DNA of 64,000 bases from Whitmania pigra (taxonomy: Eukaryota > Annelida > Clitellata > Hirudinida > Haemopidae), in contig JAJTWR010000084.1 in assembly GCA_021613335.1 (NCBI GenBank), positions 112,501-176,500 on the forward strand, in the 5' to 3' direction. Below, one piece after another: positions 1 to 10,896 of the stretch; position 1 is the first letter of the stretch; each line of letters begins with the position of its first letter. Made by a program: the position numbers and the translations under genes. Below the pieces are notes generated by a model. It was given only the letters and a program-made list of their open reading frames with translations, had not been told where the DNA came from and did no database searches.

Positions 1-293
1 TTATTTATCTTTAAAATTTTAACAAATTCTAAACGTGTCAACAAATTAATTATTAAACCAAACTTTTATATAACTGTTAATATTATTGTTGTGGTTATTA
101 ATAATAATAATAATAATAATAATGTTATTATTATGACTATTATTAATGTTATATTATTAATAATGTTATTATTGTGACTATTATTTTTTTTTATTAGTAT
201 TATTTTACCGTTATAATATCAGGAGTATTTACATATTTAATATTAGTTGATTAGCAAGGTTATAGTAGCCTTGGAGGTTGGTTTGAACCTCGG

Positions 294-338
294 CCAATCA
301 GAGAAAGGGTAACAAGGTGTCCTTTGTTTTCTGATTGG
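294..338. repeat. Short inverted repeat (hairpin)
   Basis: CCAATCAGAGAAAGGG is followed about 12 bases later by its imperfect reverse complement CCTTTGTTTTCTGATTGG. No transposon-type target duplication was seen next to it. It may be a small decayed palindromic element. Confidence 0.4.
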
Positions 339-621
339 TTGATACGATTCGGCGGCTCCTTGTGATCAGGATTGTACAAAGAATGGCTAATTGAATGTTA
401 TTATTTTAGACTTATACAGTTTCCAGTTATTATTATTATTATTTAATAATTAATCAATATTATAATCAATAATTATTTTTATTATTTTTTATAATTTTTT
501 TTTATATTATTCGTTAGTCCATTCATTTTAGAGTCGACTCTCACACCCCTTCGAGTCATTCTTCCATTATTCTGCTGTCCTGAATCATCCATTCCTGCAA
601 CCCATTGACCATCCTTTCCTC

Positions 622-890
622 CCATCCATCCATTCATCCATCCATCCATCCATCCATCCATCCATCCATCCATCCATTCATCCGCTCGTCCCTCCCCCTC
701 CACCATCGCCCACATTTTGGAAACTACCATCTATCATCCTAACCATCCATCCATTCACCCATTCATCCATCAATCAGCACATACCGAATCCATCCGTCCG
801 TCCATACATCAGCCCACTTGTCCATCCATCTACTTATCCACCCATCCATCCACTCACTCATCCACTCATCCATCCACCCATCCATCGTGA
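622..890. repeat. (ATCC)n tetranucleotide repeat, pure then degenerate
   Basis: A run of CATC/ATCC units is nearly pure at 622-690 and interrupted after that. The same tetranucleotide recurs in several places, including myosin intron 22 and about 45.2 kb, so it is a genome-wide repeat type here. Confidence 0.85.
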
Positions 891-1730
891 ACATTTCCTC
901 TTGGAATTTGAGTTCCGCGGCAGTCGACCAAACGTGAAATTGAAGTTATAATCCAGATTTCACTGGATCGACATCATTCTTTAAGCCTTTTCTCTGTCTC
1001 CATCGTACTCTTTCGCTGTGAACCGTCAGCATATCTCAATTCATCCTCACTAATTCACAATGCACCTCAATAATTTATAACGTGACCTCAATAATTCGCA
1101 AGAAATCCTCACCAATGCACATCCTGAACATTTCCTGATGCACCTTACTCAAAGTGCATCCTCAGCAATGCACCTACTCGACCCCCGATCAAATTACAAT
1201 TCACTCTTGTAAGATCCTGTCGCCTCATCTGTGACTGCTAAATTTGGCCCCCTCCCACATTTCGGGTTAGAGAAATCGTCATGACATGCAAAGGAATAGG
1301 CTCAGTGGGTTCTTTTTGCACCTGTTTCATCCAATATCTGACTTGTAACGATTTTGGAACTGGGTTTTGTCACACCCCAAACGCTATAGCTGAAATGATG
1401 CACCTGGTTCTGACCTACGGTATTCCCGGCTGGGGAACAGTTATGGAATTATTTTATATCTCGTGATCAAGCAAACCATAAATCATTTGAAAACGTTCTT
1501 ATTTGAGAGGTGATTTTTTTTTCAGTTCACTTTAAATATTCGATACAAATAGGTCGAGAAATAAATTTAATAACCAGCAATTGGATTTATTGAAATTGTT
1601 TAAAATAATCAAATTAATTAAGCTATTTAACCTTGAAGCTCATATCAGTTAGACGTTTGATTGTTATCCTTTAGCAAAGTGAGTTATTTATCTTATTAGC
1701 AGATCAGTCTTACATCAGATTACCAGTTGA

Positions 1731-1910
1731 ATGGCTAACCAAACACTCTATGAAGGCAGGAACTGCTTCAAGGCGCGAAGAGGCGCGATGAAAAGCAGAC
1801 GTCAAATTATCAGCGAGGTGCTGGCAAATACCGAGGCAACCCGTCGGCAGGCAATCAAAGACCGGAAACGGAAATGCCGAACTGCTTCTCAGAGAAACCG
1901 AAGATCTTGA
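1731..1910 (+). CDS. Possible small basic ORF, 59 codons, unrecognised
   Basis: An ATG at 1731 opens a 59-codon frame ending in TGA at 1908-1910. The predicted peptide is very Arg/Lys-rich and includes the segment FKARRGAMKSRRQI, which loosely resembles a protein kinase C pseudosubstrate (RRGAxK). That may be chance: no C1 domain or kinase sequence is visible nearby and an in-frame TGA directly precedes the ATG. An 86-codon frame covers the opposite strand. It could be a decayed exon or noise. Confidence 0.15.
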   Translation: MANQTLYEGRNCFKARRGAMKSRRQIISEVLANTEATRRQAIKDRKRKCRTASQRNRRS

Positions 1911-2862
1911 ATTTTGAATGCCATTTGATTGAAGGTTAGAGGGACGTGTCCGGGTCTCAATGATCACCATGGTAATGACGACGACGACGATGGTGATGAT
2001 GATGGTGGTGATTACTGGGTTTCATGCTTCACTGGCGGCAGCTTTGGTGGCGATAGTAGAGTTGGAGTTGAAATGAAGATGGAATAATTGTTTTTAATCG
2101 GCACTCATCTCTCAAATCATTCACTCATTTCCTCATTCACTCACCCACCATAGATTCACTTACTCAAACACACATCCACTCACTCTCAAACACCCACTCT
2201 CACACACTCACTCAATCACACTTGTGTTCACCTCATCAACCACTCGATCACTAGACATCTCCCATCGCTAACCATAGAAGTAGAACTTGTCTTTATTAAG
2301 GCTGGAAAACGTCAATTATCAAGTCATTTGTCGCTTCGTGACGTCATTTCGAGTCGACCAATGAGGTTCCAGGTAATATTTACTGCGAACCGCCTTTCCG
2401 CCCTGCGCTGGAACGATTGGATCTTCCCAGGGCCGTTATGGGATCTGTTGTCACTTTATTGTGCCACGAACTGGTATGGTATGAGACGATGACGATATCG
2501 ACCATGATAAGCGTGTGATGATTATGACAACGGATATGTCGATTAAAAATTTTTAATAATTAATTCTGAATTTAATTTAATCTTGTTTATTTAATTTCGA
2601 TGCTTGCGTTTTTGGAGCTGTTAAATTTTTATTATTTTAAATATTTATTTATTCTTATTGAGCTCCTGACACCTGGCGAATGTCTTGTAACTATCGCAAC
2701 GTTCCATTGTTAAACGAAATAAATGCAACTGAAAGTAATAATTAAATTAAAAGTGTTCAATAAATTGGAATTACTAATTAAGTTGTAAGTAGTAGTTAAA
2801 TTAAATAGAATCCTCGATTTCATTCAAAATGTCCTCATTCTACATTTGTTTTGGGCCCAGCG

Positions 2863-3018
2863 CAATACGGCACAGTGGCAAATGGCAGGATCCCACAAGA
2901 AAATAAAGATGGGCTCTTTGAGGATTTAAAGAAAATTCAGATGAATTCCTTGCTTGAAGTTACAGATGGTACAACAGGGTCGCCGAAAGATGTGAAATGC
3001 TTAGGGTTCTGTCAGTAA
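2863..3018 (+). CDS. Possible orphan terminal exon, unrecognised
   Basis: An open frame of about 51 codons ends in TAA at 3016-3018 and follows an acceptor-like TTTTGGGCCCAG ending at 2860. The translation begins QYGTVANGRIPQENKDGLFE and has mixed composition, unlike the surrounding repeats. I do not recognise it and found no partner exon. It could be a last exon of a gene beginning outside the window, a retrocopy scrap, or chance. Confidence 0.22.
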   Translation, partial: QYGTVANGRIPQENKDGLFEDLKKIQMNSLLEVTDGTTGSPKDVKCLGFCQ

Positions 3019-4049
3019 TATGACAATTTTACAAACGTGATCTTTTTTTCTTGTATGTAAATCTTGCCCCAGTACAGAAATACCCCCCAATTAAGGACCT
3101 CTAACAACAAAAGAAAAAAGTCTCGGCTTGCTTCACAGGGTGACCAGTATTTATTGAACAATGTATTATTTTGAAAATATTTGTTATAAATAATATTTAC
3201 AGAATTTTATTTACTGTGAGTATTTTTGGCTAAATGTACAATGTTCTATCACATCTGTTTAAATCGTTTTTAAATTTATTTATTTTTATAACTTAGAAGT
3301 TAGGTAAAATGAAGAAAAATCAAACATTTTTTCTTATGTTTTTTTTCTTAATTTAGCTTTGTTGCTTCATCGAATCACTGCTAATATAAGTTTTTGTCCT
3401 TGCTGAGATTGTTTCCTAAATGAAAATCTTCCAATTGTTCCTTGCACTTGTTTTCTGCTGTTTAGTTACAGGGCAGTTATAAAATTCAACTTGCAAAATA
3501 TTTATTAATTATAAGAATAATAATTAACATTAACGGAAACTATAAATTTGAAAACCGGCAATTCACATTGGAACTATTTAAAGTCAAATGACGCCATCTC
3601 GGCTTTGCGAACTGATTAAGGGAAAATAGTTCGATGTTATAACTAGTCCAAAATGCATTAAAATAATGTTCACATAATTTAATTTATTAAAAATGTCGTT
3701 ATCTGCTAACTTTATTAGATTGAGTGTTCTATCATCTTGAGTTTAAATTCTCGAAGCGGAATGATTTCGTAACCAGGGAAATCGAATATCAAGGCGAAGC
3801 GTTAGAACGCCGATTCAAATCAAGCCTGCCTTCCTTCGTGGAGTCGTGTCTTCGCTGGTGGCTTTTCTCTTTTCGTGAGTCCGATTACGATTATTCCTGC
3901 TTTTCAGCGTAAGCTTCTGTTCATATCCGAGTACGAGTTAAAACTAAATTCAAAAGTACGTGCAGTTCAAGTCGAGAAAATTCAGCAGTTATGCGAGTGA
4001 AAGTTAAGGTCGTTTAATACGTGTTCGAAGTTAAGGAAATTACAATCTA

Positions 4050-4610
4050 ATCAAGGAAAGCAGGAGATTCGTTATATTGGGAATCAGAAAGAAGAAGATG
4101 GACCAAGTTGGCCAGCAAAGGGTTCCCACATCGTGGTTGAGCCCTTTCTGTCAACGATGAGATTATTCAAGCTGAAGACCAGTTTTGAGATTGCTGTTGT
4201 GAAGGGTAAGGTGAAATAGGCATGCTTGCCGTACAAGACTTTGAAGAGAATGGCCAGGACTGGAAACATAATCATAGAAGTCAGATTCGTTATAGGGAAT
4301 CAAGAAGTCAAAGGAGGATCAAGTTGGTCAGCAAGGAGTTCCCACATCGTGGTTGAGCTTCTACTGCCAACGAGAAGATTAATCAAGCAGAAGACCTGTT
4401 TTGTGTGCTGATACGAAGACTAAGGAGAAAGATGAGCCAATCAGGAACTAATCAAGACAGGGCATTTAATCATAGAAAGCAGGAAATTTGTTATGTTAGG
4501 AATTAAAAAGAAGTCGACGACGTATCAAGTTTCCACACTATGGTTGATCCAATACTGAGAGCAAGATGATTTGTTCAATCAGAAGGTCTGTTTCTCAAAG
4601 TTGATTACAT
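4050..4610. repeat. Decayed tandem repeat, three units of about 210 bp
   Basis: Three diverged units start near 4050, 4269 and 4468. Each carries, in the same order, a core like 'aagtcagattcgttatagg', a 'caagttggtcagcaa' block, 'ttcccacatcgtggttga' (CACACTATGGTTGA in unit 3), and a tail like 'cagaagacctgttttg'. They differ by substitutions and small indels. No long frame is shared by all three, so I call it non-coding. Confidence 0.7.
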
Positions 4611-5725
4611 ATTTTGTGTTTTTTGAAGTGAATGTTACCTAAATTTATTTTTGCACGGACAGGCTTATCATTCGATGTTATAGTCCATGGGATGCCATTT
4701 ATTCAACTGTCTGCGATGACCATCATTATTATGCATCTCTCAAGAATAGTTTTCATTTTTTAGCACTGCTTGTGATGATGCTTACTCATATTCATTATAG
4801 TTTTAACTGACATTTTCAGGTATAATTTTTGATCAATCTTTCTGACGTTAGCTGGATGTTTTGTTGATGACTATTACGAAATGTATGTGAAATGAAGGTA
4901 TTTCAAACAACTAAACCTAAAAGTTACATTGGATGGCAATCGTGTAATATTTTCATACCTGTTGAATATGTGATTCATTTTCATGTGGGAAGATTAAATG
5001 CACGGTAAGCTCTACTTTTTTTTATATTATCTCGACGTATTTATGTTATGTTTGTCTGGTTGAGTTAGGTTTTATGATATAAACTATTTTTCTATAGTTT
5101 GATTCTCTGAAATGGTAGCTAGGTTGTGTAATTGTGACACTGCGATTCTACTATTCAGTTTTTCATGGGACCAGTGTTGGAACCTGATTATATCATCGAA
5201 GACGCTTCTATAACACGAGACGAATATCTTCCAAGCTTTTTCAAATATAAAAGAAACTCCTTTCGTTAGGATCATGGAAAGAAAAGGAAAGCTACTCGTT
5301 TGACATGAAATTTATTATCTCTTGATGGAATAGGTTTCTGGGGATGAACTTTTCCAAGCTGGAGATCTACAATTCCTTCGACGTTGCTGACTGATTATTC
5401 CGCGGAAAAGTTCACTTTGAAAAAATAAGGACGATCTTGAAGGACTTTCAGTGTTTATTATGACATTCGGCTCTATTTTGAGTGAAGTGTTCACTTCAGT
5501 GATGAAGTCATTCTTTTTAGATACATTTTAGTACAGGAACATTTCGTTGCTAATTATTGATTATGTAGATGTAGCTACATTCAAATCAAGTAATTTTTGT
5601 GAAATTATAAATGACTAACTCTTTTGTGTTTGCTCATTCAAGACACGGTCGTGGTTTAGCAATAAAGTTGGGGAATGCGAAAGACTTGAAATCTGTTCGG
5701 CTCTATTTTAATCTGAAAATAAACT

Positions 5726-6107
5726 AGACTGCCGGATGAAGCAGCGTGGAGGCCCGTAGACGGTCAAACGTTTGGTGCCCCAGGCCCCTAGTGCCTGCTA
5801 AAACGACAGTTACTTTCAATCGTTTAAAATTATCCAACCTGTGCCAGAACATGAAATGAGCATCAAATAGAATTTGTGAGGCTGATTAGAAGTGCTTGTT
5901 TACAAAATCGGCCCCTTAGTTTTGTGGGCGGAGCATCAACCGCATGGCTTTCTTTAAGTTGGCTCTGGCCATGTCATTAGGGCCTTCAATTGTCAATAGT
6001 TTTATGTTAGACGCAATCCTACAAAGAAATTCTTTTGTCCCGACCTCATGGGGCTCCTAAAAATCGCGGGACACATAGGCAGTTGCCTAATGGGTAATCC
6101 GGCACTG
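5726..6107. mobile_element. Possible decayed hAT-like element
   Basis: The left end reads ACTGCCGGATGA and the right end, reverse-complemented, reads CAGTGCCGGATTACCC, similar to hAT-type terminal inverted repeats. The interior is GC-richer than the flanks (GGTGCCCCAGGCCCCTAGTG). No clean 8-bp target duplication was found and no transposase sequence is visible, so this would be an old non-autonomous copy. Confidence 0.35.
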
Positions 6108-6266
6108 TTCCTTGAAAGTGATTGCTAGTTTTAAACTACTATATTTTAATGAATAAGTTTTTACTTTCGATTAATTAGGATAGAATAGTTCTGCATTTCC
6201 TGGCGGAGTGCACATTTCTAATTTGCGGGAAGAAGTGGTCGGTCACCGTTTCTGTCACTTCTCAAT

Positions 6267-6274
6267 ACACATTC
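6267..6274. repeat. Left target-site duplication ACACATTC of the hAT element
   Basis: Identical to 6223 bases' counterpart at 7223-7230, which directly follows the right terminal repeat. Confidence 0.9.
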
Positions 6275-7222
6275 CAGTGATGGGCAAATCGAATCTCCAT
6301 GGTCAAATCTCAAATCATCTGTAAAATTATTCAAATCGCAATAACCAAATCTCAAATCGAATCTCAAAATTCTAAATCAAATCAAATTCCAAATCCCAAA
6401 TCGAATCAAATCTTCAAAAATTTACTGCTGCCGTAGCTTCGCAAATTTTTTCAAGCAAAACACAATGAAATTAACAGCCAACATTCATTTATGACATTTT
6501 TACAGTTTTATTACCATTTAAAAAAAAATCATTAAACCCAGTTTGAGTCAGTTCTATGTTCCCTCAACAGCAACAGTGATTCCACAGTTGACGCTGACAA
6601 TCAATTTCTTCTTGCATAGACAAAAGCACTTGAAATTGAAAACAGTCTCTCCACACTTCCAGATGATGCCGGGACGCTTAGAAGTCTACGAGCAAGTCGT
6701 TGTAGTTTCGGAAAGCGGTGACCCTTAGCTGCCCAAAATTTCATCAATGTCATTCAATGGCTCTGAAGCCTCATCACGTTCTCTCATTTCATTTTTATCT
6801 TCCGTACAATCAAACGCAAACCTGGCAGCTTCCTCTGAAAATGTTGTGAAGGCTTTAAGCATGTTTCTGGCATTGTCAGTAACAACATATCCAACGTCAA
6901 TGCTATGCATTCCATTCTCTGACAGTATTTCCTCAAAAGCTGCACAAATATTTTTTCCTGTGTGTTTTGACTCAAACTGTCTGTATACAGCCGTCTTTGT
7001 TTTCAGCCTTCATCAAAGTAGTGGAATTTCACTCCTATAATTGGTTCAAATGAACGGCTGCTCCACAAATCTGGAGATTCGATTTACTTTTCAAATCGAA
7101 TCGAAAAAAATGCAAATCGAATAAAATCAAAATCGCAGAGGCCAAAATCGAATACCATAATGTTCAAATCGAATCGTAACCTTGCCGAAATCGCGATTTA
7201 AATCTTGATTTGCCCATCACTG
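6275..7222. mobile_element. Non-autonomous hAT transposon with 8-bp target duplication
   Basis: The element begins CAGTGATGGGCAAATC and ends GATTTGCCCATCACTG, a near-perfect terminal inverted repeat. It is flanked by identical 8-bp duplications ACACATTC at 6267-6274 and 7223-7230, the hallmark length of hAT insertions. Subterminal sequence on both sides is full of repeated AAATCGAATC-type motifs, as hAT transposases often bind. Inside, on the minus strand, lies a remnant of the transposase. At 948 bp it is far shorter than an autonomous hAT element (usually 2.5-5 kb), so it would need a transposase supplied in trans. Confidence 0.93.
6725..6964 (-). pseudogene. hAT transposase fragment (RNase H-like core)
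   Basis: The minus-strand translation contains HTGKNICAAFEE, a short linker and VTDNARNMLKAF, the conserved Asp-Asn block of the RNase H-like catalytic core in hAT and BED-finger transposases. It ends at a TAA at 6725-6727 soon after an acidic segment. The BED finger, most of the catalytic domain and the C-terminal dimerisation region are absent, so it cannot encode a working transposase. It lies inside the 948-bp hAT element and is the evidence that this element derives from an autonomous parent by internal deletion. Confidence 0.8.
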
Positions 7223-7316
7223 ACACATTCTCATGACTTCGGGTGCCCCGAACTAATGTAATCAGCTTTTCGTTTTCGTTGAACAACTTTCAGCTTTTTC
7301 CTGCAATTTTTTTGCA

Positions 7317-7785
7317 AAAGGGACGTAGCCAGATTTACCCTAGGTGATGACCCCGGTGCAGTAGGTTAGTGGTGGCCCGCAACTTGACAAGTAAAAAATT
7401 GATTTATCTGGTTGGGAGGTGGCCCTTTGGAATTGCGCTCTCCGACTACCCATAAATGCGGGACTTAATCGAATAAAAATATTCGACTTTCAGAGTGTTT
7501 AGTATAGATTTGTTGCAGTCACAAATGTGGGCCAAAATTTCTATCGGCTACCTAACGTAAACGTTAGTAATCGTAAAACTTAGTAACGCCAAGGGGCGCG
7601 CGGCAGGGAGCGGCATTTTGAGGAGGTAAAAAATACTAAAAAAATAAAAATTTGAAAAAACGTTCATCCCCTCTCCTCGGTATTTTGCTGTGTCCATTGA
7701 AGAGTCAGATTTCAAGTTCATGATTTTGCAAACAAATACGCCTTTTTCACGAAGGGGGCTGCAAGAGCAGTTGGTATGCCACTGA
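7317..7785. mobile_element. Possible decayed hAT-like element
   Basis: The left edge reads GGGACGTAGCCAGATTT and the right edge, reverse-complemented, reads CAGTGGCATACCAACTG. Both resemble the CAGnGGCGTAGCCAG ends of a common hAT group, but they match each other poorly. An internal GGGGCGCGCGGCAGGGAGCGGC block is also typical of such elements. I found no target duplication and no transposase sequence. Confidence 0.3.
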
Positions 7786-9486
7786 GTAACGGAAATCCAC
7801 TCATTGTCTTATATTTTTTTAATTTCAATTTTTTTCCTCTTTGCTGCTTCAGTTAGATCGCTTCCATTGGTACACCATAATAAAAAGTTTATTAATTATT
7901 TTTAAATAAAATATATATGCTAATTATATTTAGATTTAATTTAACTAATTTAATTTAAGACGAATGTTGTTCAACATTAAACGAAAGCAGGAGGTAACCG
8001 AGAAGAAGAAGTGAAACAACGATACAAAGAAGGTACATTTGTATAGTAACTAATCTACACAAATGTGTGTGCGGTGGCGGCGCCGAAAGGGGACGGGAAA
8101 CCTACCCTGGGTCCTGGCAATAATTTTGTAGCCCGGTTAAAATATTACATTTTTATAATCTTGCTTTTTTATTGATAAAATGACATATAACATGAGCCCC
8201 TTTGGATATGGCCCAAGACCAGAAATTTCCGAGACTCTCCGCCGGGGCATAGTAAAGTTTAGGGGCCCATGAAAATTGAAATGGGCAATTACCCATGAAA
8301 TTTTTATTGTTACTTTGGTGTTGAAAAATTCCACCTCAACCTCCTCCAGGGAGGCCCCCTTTTTATATGGGGGTGGGGGGTACAATAATTTTAGAGAGTT
8401 GAGATGAAAATTAAAGAATTTTTATTTTTATTTTTGTACTTACGTTTTATTAATTTTGAGCAACTTCATATGTTCATATAACATTCTGTTATTTTATGTC
8501 TTTGGCTTTCCAACCAAATCATCTAGATATGATTAGTGATGGAAAGGGGAGTCCAGAAAAAGTCTCTAGCAGGCAGTTGTTTTTCTCTCGGCGGCCCTGA
8601 TTTGAACCCACCCGAAATCAATTTCTAAATAAGGCCTTGTGCACTAAGAACATTAACATAGATCTAATTTTTTTTTATATTTAATGTTTAATTGTTCACA
8701 TAAGAAATAATATTTTAAACGAATTCAAAAACATTTCAATCGAACGTCAACAATTTTAGTGTGAGCAAATGTCGTTTGCGCAATAGTCTATGTGCTCAAG
8801 ATTCTATGTAGGCAACTGTCAGTGTGAGCTATCGCCGTTTGATTAACAGTCTGGTTAGCGATCAACGCAGAATGTAAACAAAAAATTAACAAAATATATA
8901 AACATTTTGTAATTTTGGTTTTCGGGAACCCTGGGACCACGCAATTGCGCCACCGAAAAACTCTTAAAATAAAATAAACTTTTTTGGGGAAACAAACTAA
9001 AGATAACAGGGAATAGCCGGATAGTTTTATTTATTTATTTGATTATAGTCCTTTGTTTTAAAGAGGCCGGGTTGTTATGGCGAACGTAAAGCAATAACTT
9101 ATTTTTAGTGCAAAAGCTATTTTTATCCGACGTCCAACCACCAATCGTAAACTGTTTACGATTGTTTTTTTTTTATTGCATAACCACTCCCCTTGACTTT
9201 GAAAAACTAAGACGCGATGTTAAATTCATTGAATGTGCAAATCGTTAAACCAGTTATCTGTTAAACTGTTCGTAATCGTTTTAATGTTCTCAAAAATTAA
9301 CGTCTTATACATGGAATAAATTTAGCATCGACGGTTCTGTTTCACAGAGCAAGCCTCATCTCTACCTTAGCATCACTTATCGTTAGCGCACGATATATAT
9401 CGCTAATGGCAGATATGATTGATTGAATGGCATTTACAATAGAAAGCTGAAATAGAGACAGTCAATCAAAAGATGAATTCTTTTAG
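7786..9486. other. Intergenic, no supported gene
   Basis: AT-rich DNA with scattered GC-rich patches (about 8070-8120, 8210-8270, 8340-8385) that look like scraps of old transposons. No paired ends or conserved protein segments could be identified. Confidence 0.5.
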
Positions 9487-9701
9487 GAATTATTCGGCCA
9501 CGCATCGTTCTTGATGATCCTTATTTGGCTCTGAATGAGAGCGCTTTGAGAGATGATGAGCCGATTCTGTTCACCGACCTCCATAAACACCTGCACCAGA
9601 GATTTGGAATCCGTCAGTATCTCGAGAAGTCAGCCAAAACACCGCCCATTGTAAACAATGACGAACGAGAAAGGAATGGAGATCCTGACGATCCAAAATG
9701 A
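9487..9701 (+). CDS. Probable orphan terminal exon, unrecognised protein
   Basis: After a good acceptor (TTCTTTTAG ending at 9486) a frame of about 70 codons runs to TGA at 9699-9701 without an initiating ATG. Its translation (segments RPRIVLDDPYLALNE and HQRFGIRQYLEKSAKTPP) has balanced, charged composition quite unlike the repeats around it, and hydrophilic residues lead to the stop, as in a last coding exon. I do not recognise the family. No upstream exon on the same strand could be paired with it, so it may be the tail of a gene with long introns, or an isolated remnant. Confidence 0.4.
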
Positions 9702-10340
9702 TGACGGAAGCTACTATTGATGTAGATAATGATTATGGCAATGATGCTGCTAATGGATGCTCAAATATATGGATTATAAAATAACATTATTTTCCAAATG
9801 CACACACACGTTCATCAGTACGTTAATCGATCGACTTTAAATAGATTTGCCAGAAATAACCACGATTGCTTAAAGAGGATAGCTGTATAACAGTTAAAGC
9901 ATATATATTGAGCAGAAAATTTTTTCCAATTCACAAGCAATGAGTCGACATATTTGATTCGCATTCTCTGCCGGTGAAACAATAGAAAACTGCTGGTGGT
10001 AGCTTGTTCGCCTTCATTTGCCAAAGAATTTAACTTATTGTTCTGAGTGGATTTACCGTCCCTAGATTCATCTCTGTATATCGTTCTTTGGTACGATATT
10101 CTGAGCTCTGAATTCAGGATATGTGGCCAAGAAGTCCTAAGATGGCGATCTTCAAATGAACAAGCCATGTCGAAAAAGAAATACCAAATAACCTTAATGT
10201 TAAATAATTAATCAATTTTCTTTTAGTTTTTAGTATAGCAACTTGTCAATGAATTTGTCCAAATAAACAAAAACAAAATAAACATAAAAAAAACAATGTT
10301 AAAATAATTATAAAAATAACCCAAAAAATTAATTTCACCA
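9702..10340. other. Intergenic spacer upstream of the small heat-shock gene
   Basis: No supported gene. A 117-codon minus-strand frame (9815-10168) exists, but its translation shows no recognisable domain. Confidence 0.5.
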
Positions 10341-10365
10341 TGAACATTCGCGAATGTTTTCGAAA
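10341..10365 (+). promoter_or_regulatory. Distal heat-shock element
   Basis: The sequence is a run of 5-bp units with alternating GAA and TTC cores: tGAAc aTTCg cGAAt gTTTt cGAAa. Four of five units are perfect, which matches the known binding site of heat-shock factor trimers. It lies about 200 bp before the TATA box of the small heat-shock gene. Confidence 0.85.
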
Positions 10366-10531
10366 ACGCGGCCTAACCACGTAGCTCCTCCTTTATTTGC
10401 GTAATTTATTCGACCTCTGAGTAGCTGGACCAATGGCTGCAGGCGTTGCAGTAAATTCGGGTCACATAAATTATTAATGAGCCTAATTTCAGGCTAAGGT
10501 TCGGCATTTGCGTTTCGAAAGGGCCACGGGT

Positions 10532-10549
10532 TTCCAGACGATTCCAGAA
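10532..10549 (+). promoter_or_regulatory. Proximal heat-shock element
   Basis: TTCCAGACGATTCCAGAA gives alternating TTC / GA / TTC / GAA cores at 5-bp spacing, one unit imperfect. It sits about 16 bp upstream of the TATA box; a further TTTCGAAA half-palindrome lies at about 10512. Confidence 0.8.
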
Positions 10550-10564
10550 ATATTTGATTTTTAG

Positions 10565-10573
10565 TATAAAAGG
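10565..10573 (+). promoter_or_regulatory. TATA box
   Basis: TATAAAAGG, correctly placed between the heat-shock elements and the transcribed leader. Transcription would start near 10595. Confidence 0.8.
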
Positions 10574-10896
10574 AAGAGAGTTCTGCTAGAGTTTGTGTCT
10601 TCTTCGGAGGTTCTCAAGTTCAGTTAGCTGAAAGCATCTGCTCGCTTAGCTTGTCAAGCTATTTTATCTTCTGTGCCGCTCGGTTACAGTTTGCTGTCTT
10701 TTCTCGACATCTACAATCAACATTCAGGTTGGTTTTCTAGCATTTGCGGTGTTTTTCTTTTAGGAGCGGATTGTGCGCTGTTTTCATTCGTTAATTCTTA
10801 AAGGTGTCGTTTACGTGACGCCGAGTTCGCGCCATTTCTGTTTTTTGCGTCGTTCGTCCATTGAACGTTTTCTGACTTTCATACATTTCTTGCAGA

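Larger units (their letters stand above)
1..1700. other. Intergenic, AT-rich, simple repeats
   Basis: No gene could be supported here. The stretch has an (AAT)n tract near 100-122, a short hairpin (arms about 294-309 and 321-338), and a (CATC)n tract around 622-690 that continues as a degenerate ATCC-type repeat to about 890. Open frames in this part are produced by the repeats. Confidence 0.7.

Noticed and set aside
260..300. Possible tRNA-like T-loop (GGTTTGAACCT)
   Set aside because: No acceptor stem, anticodon arm or D-arm could be built around it.
9815..10168. 117-codon minus-strand frame, divergent from the heat-shock gene
   Set aside because: No recognisable domain or splice signals, and such lengths occur by chance in this much AT-rich sequence. 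Could be revisited if transcripts map there.
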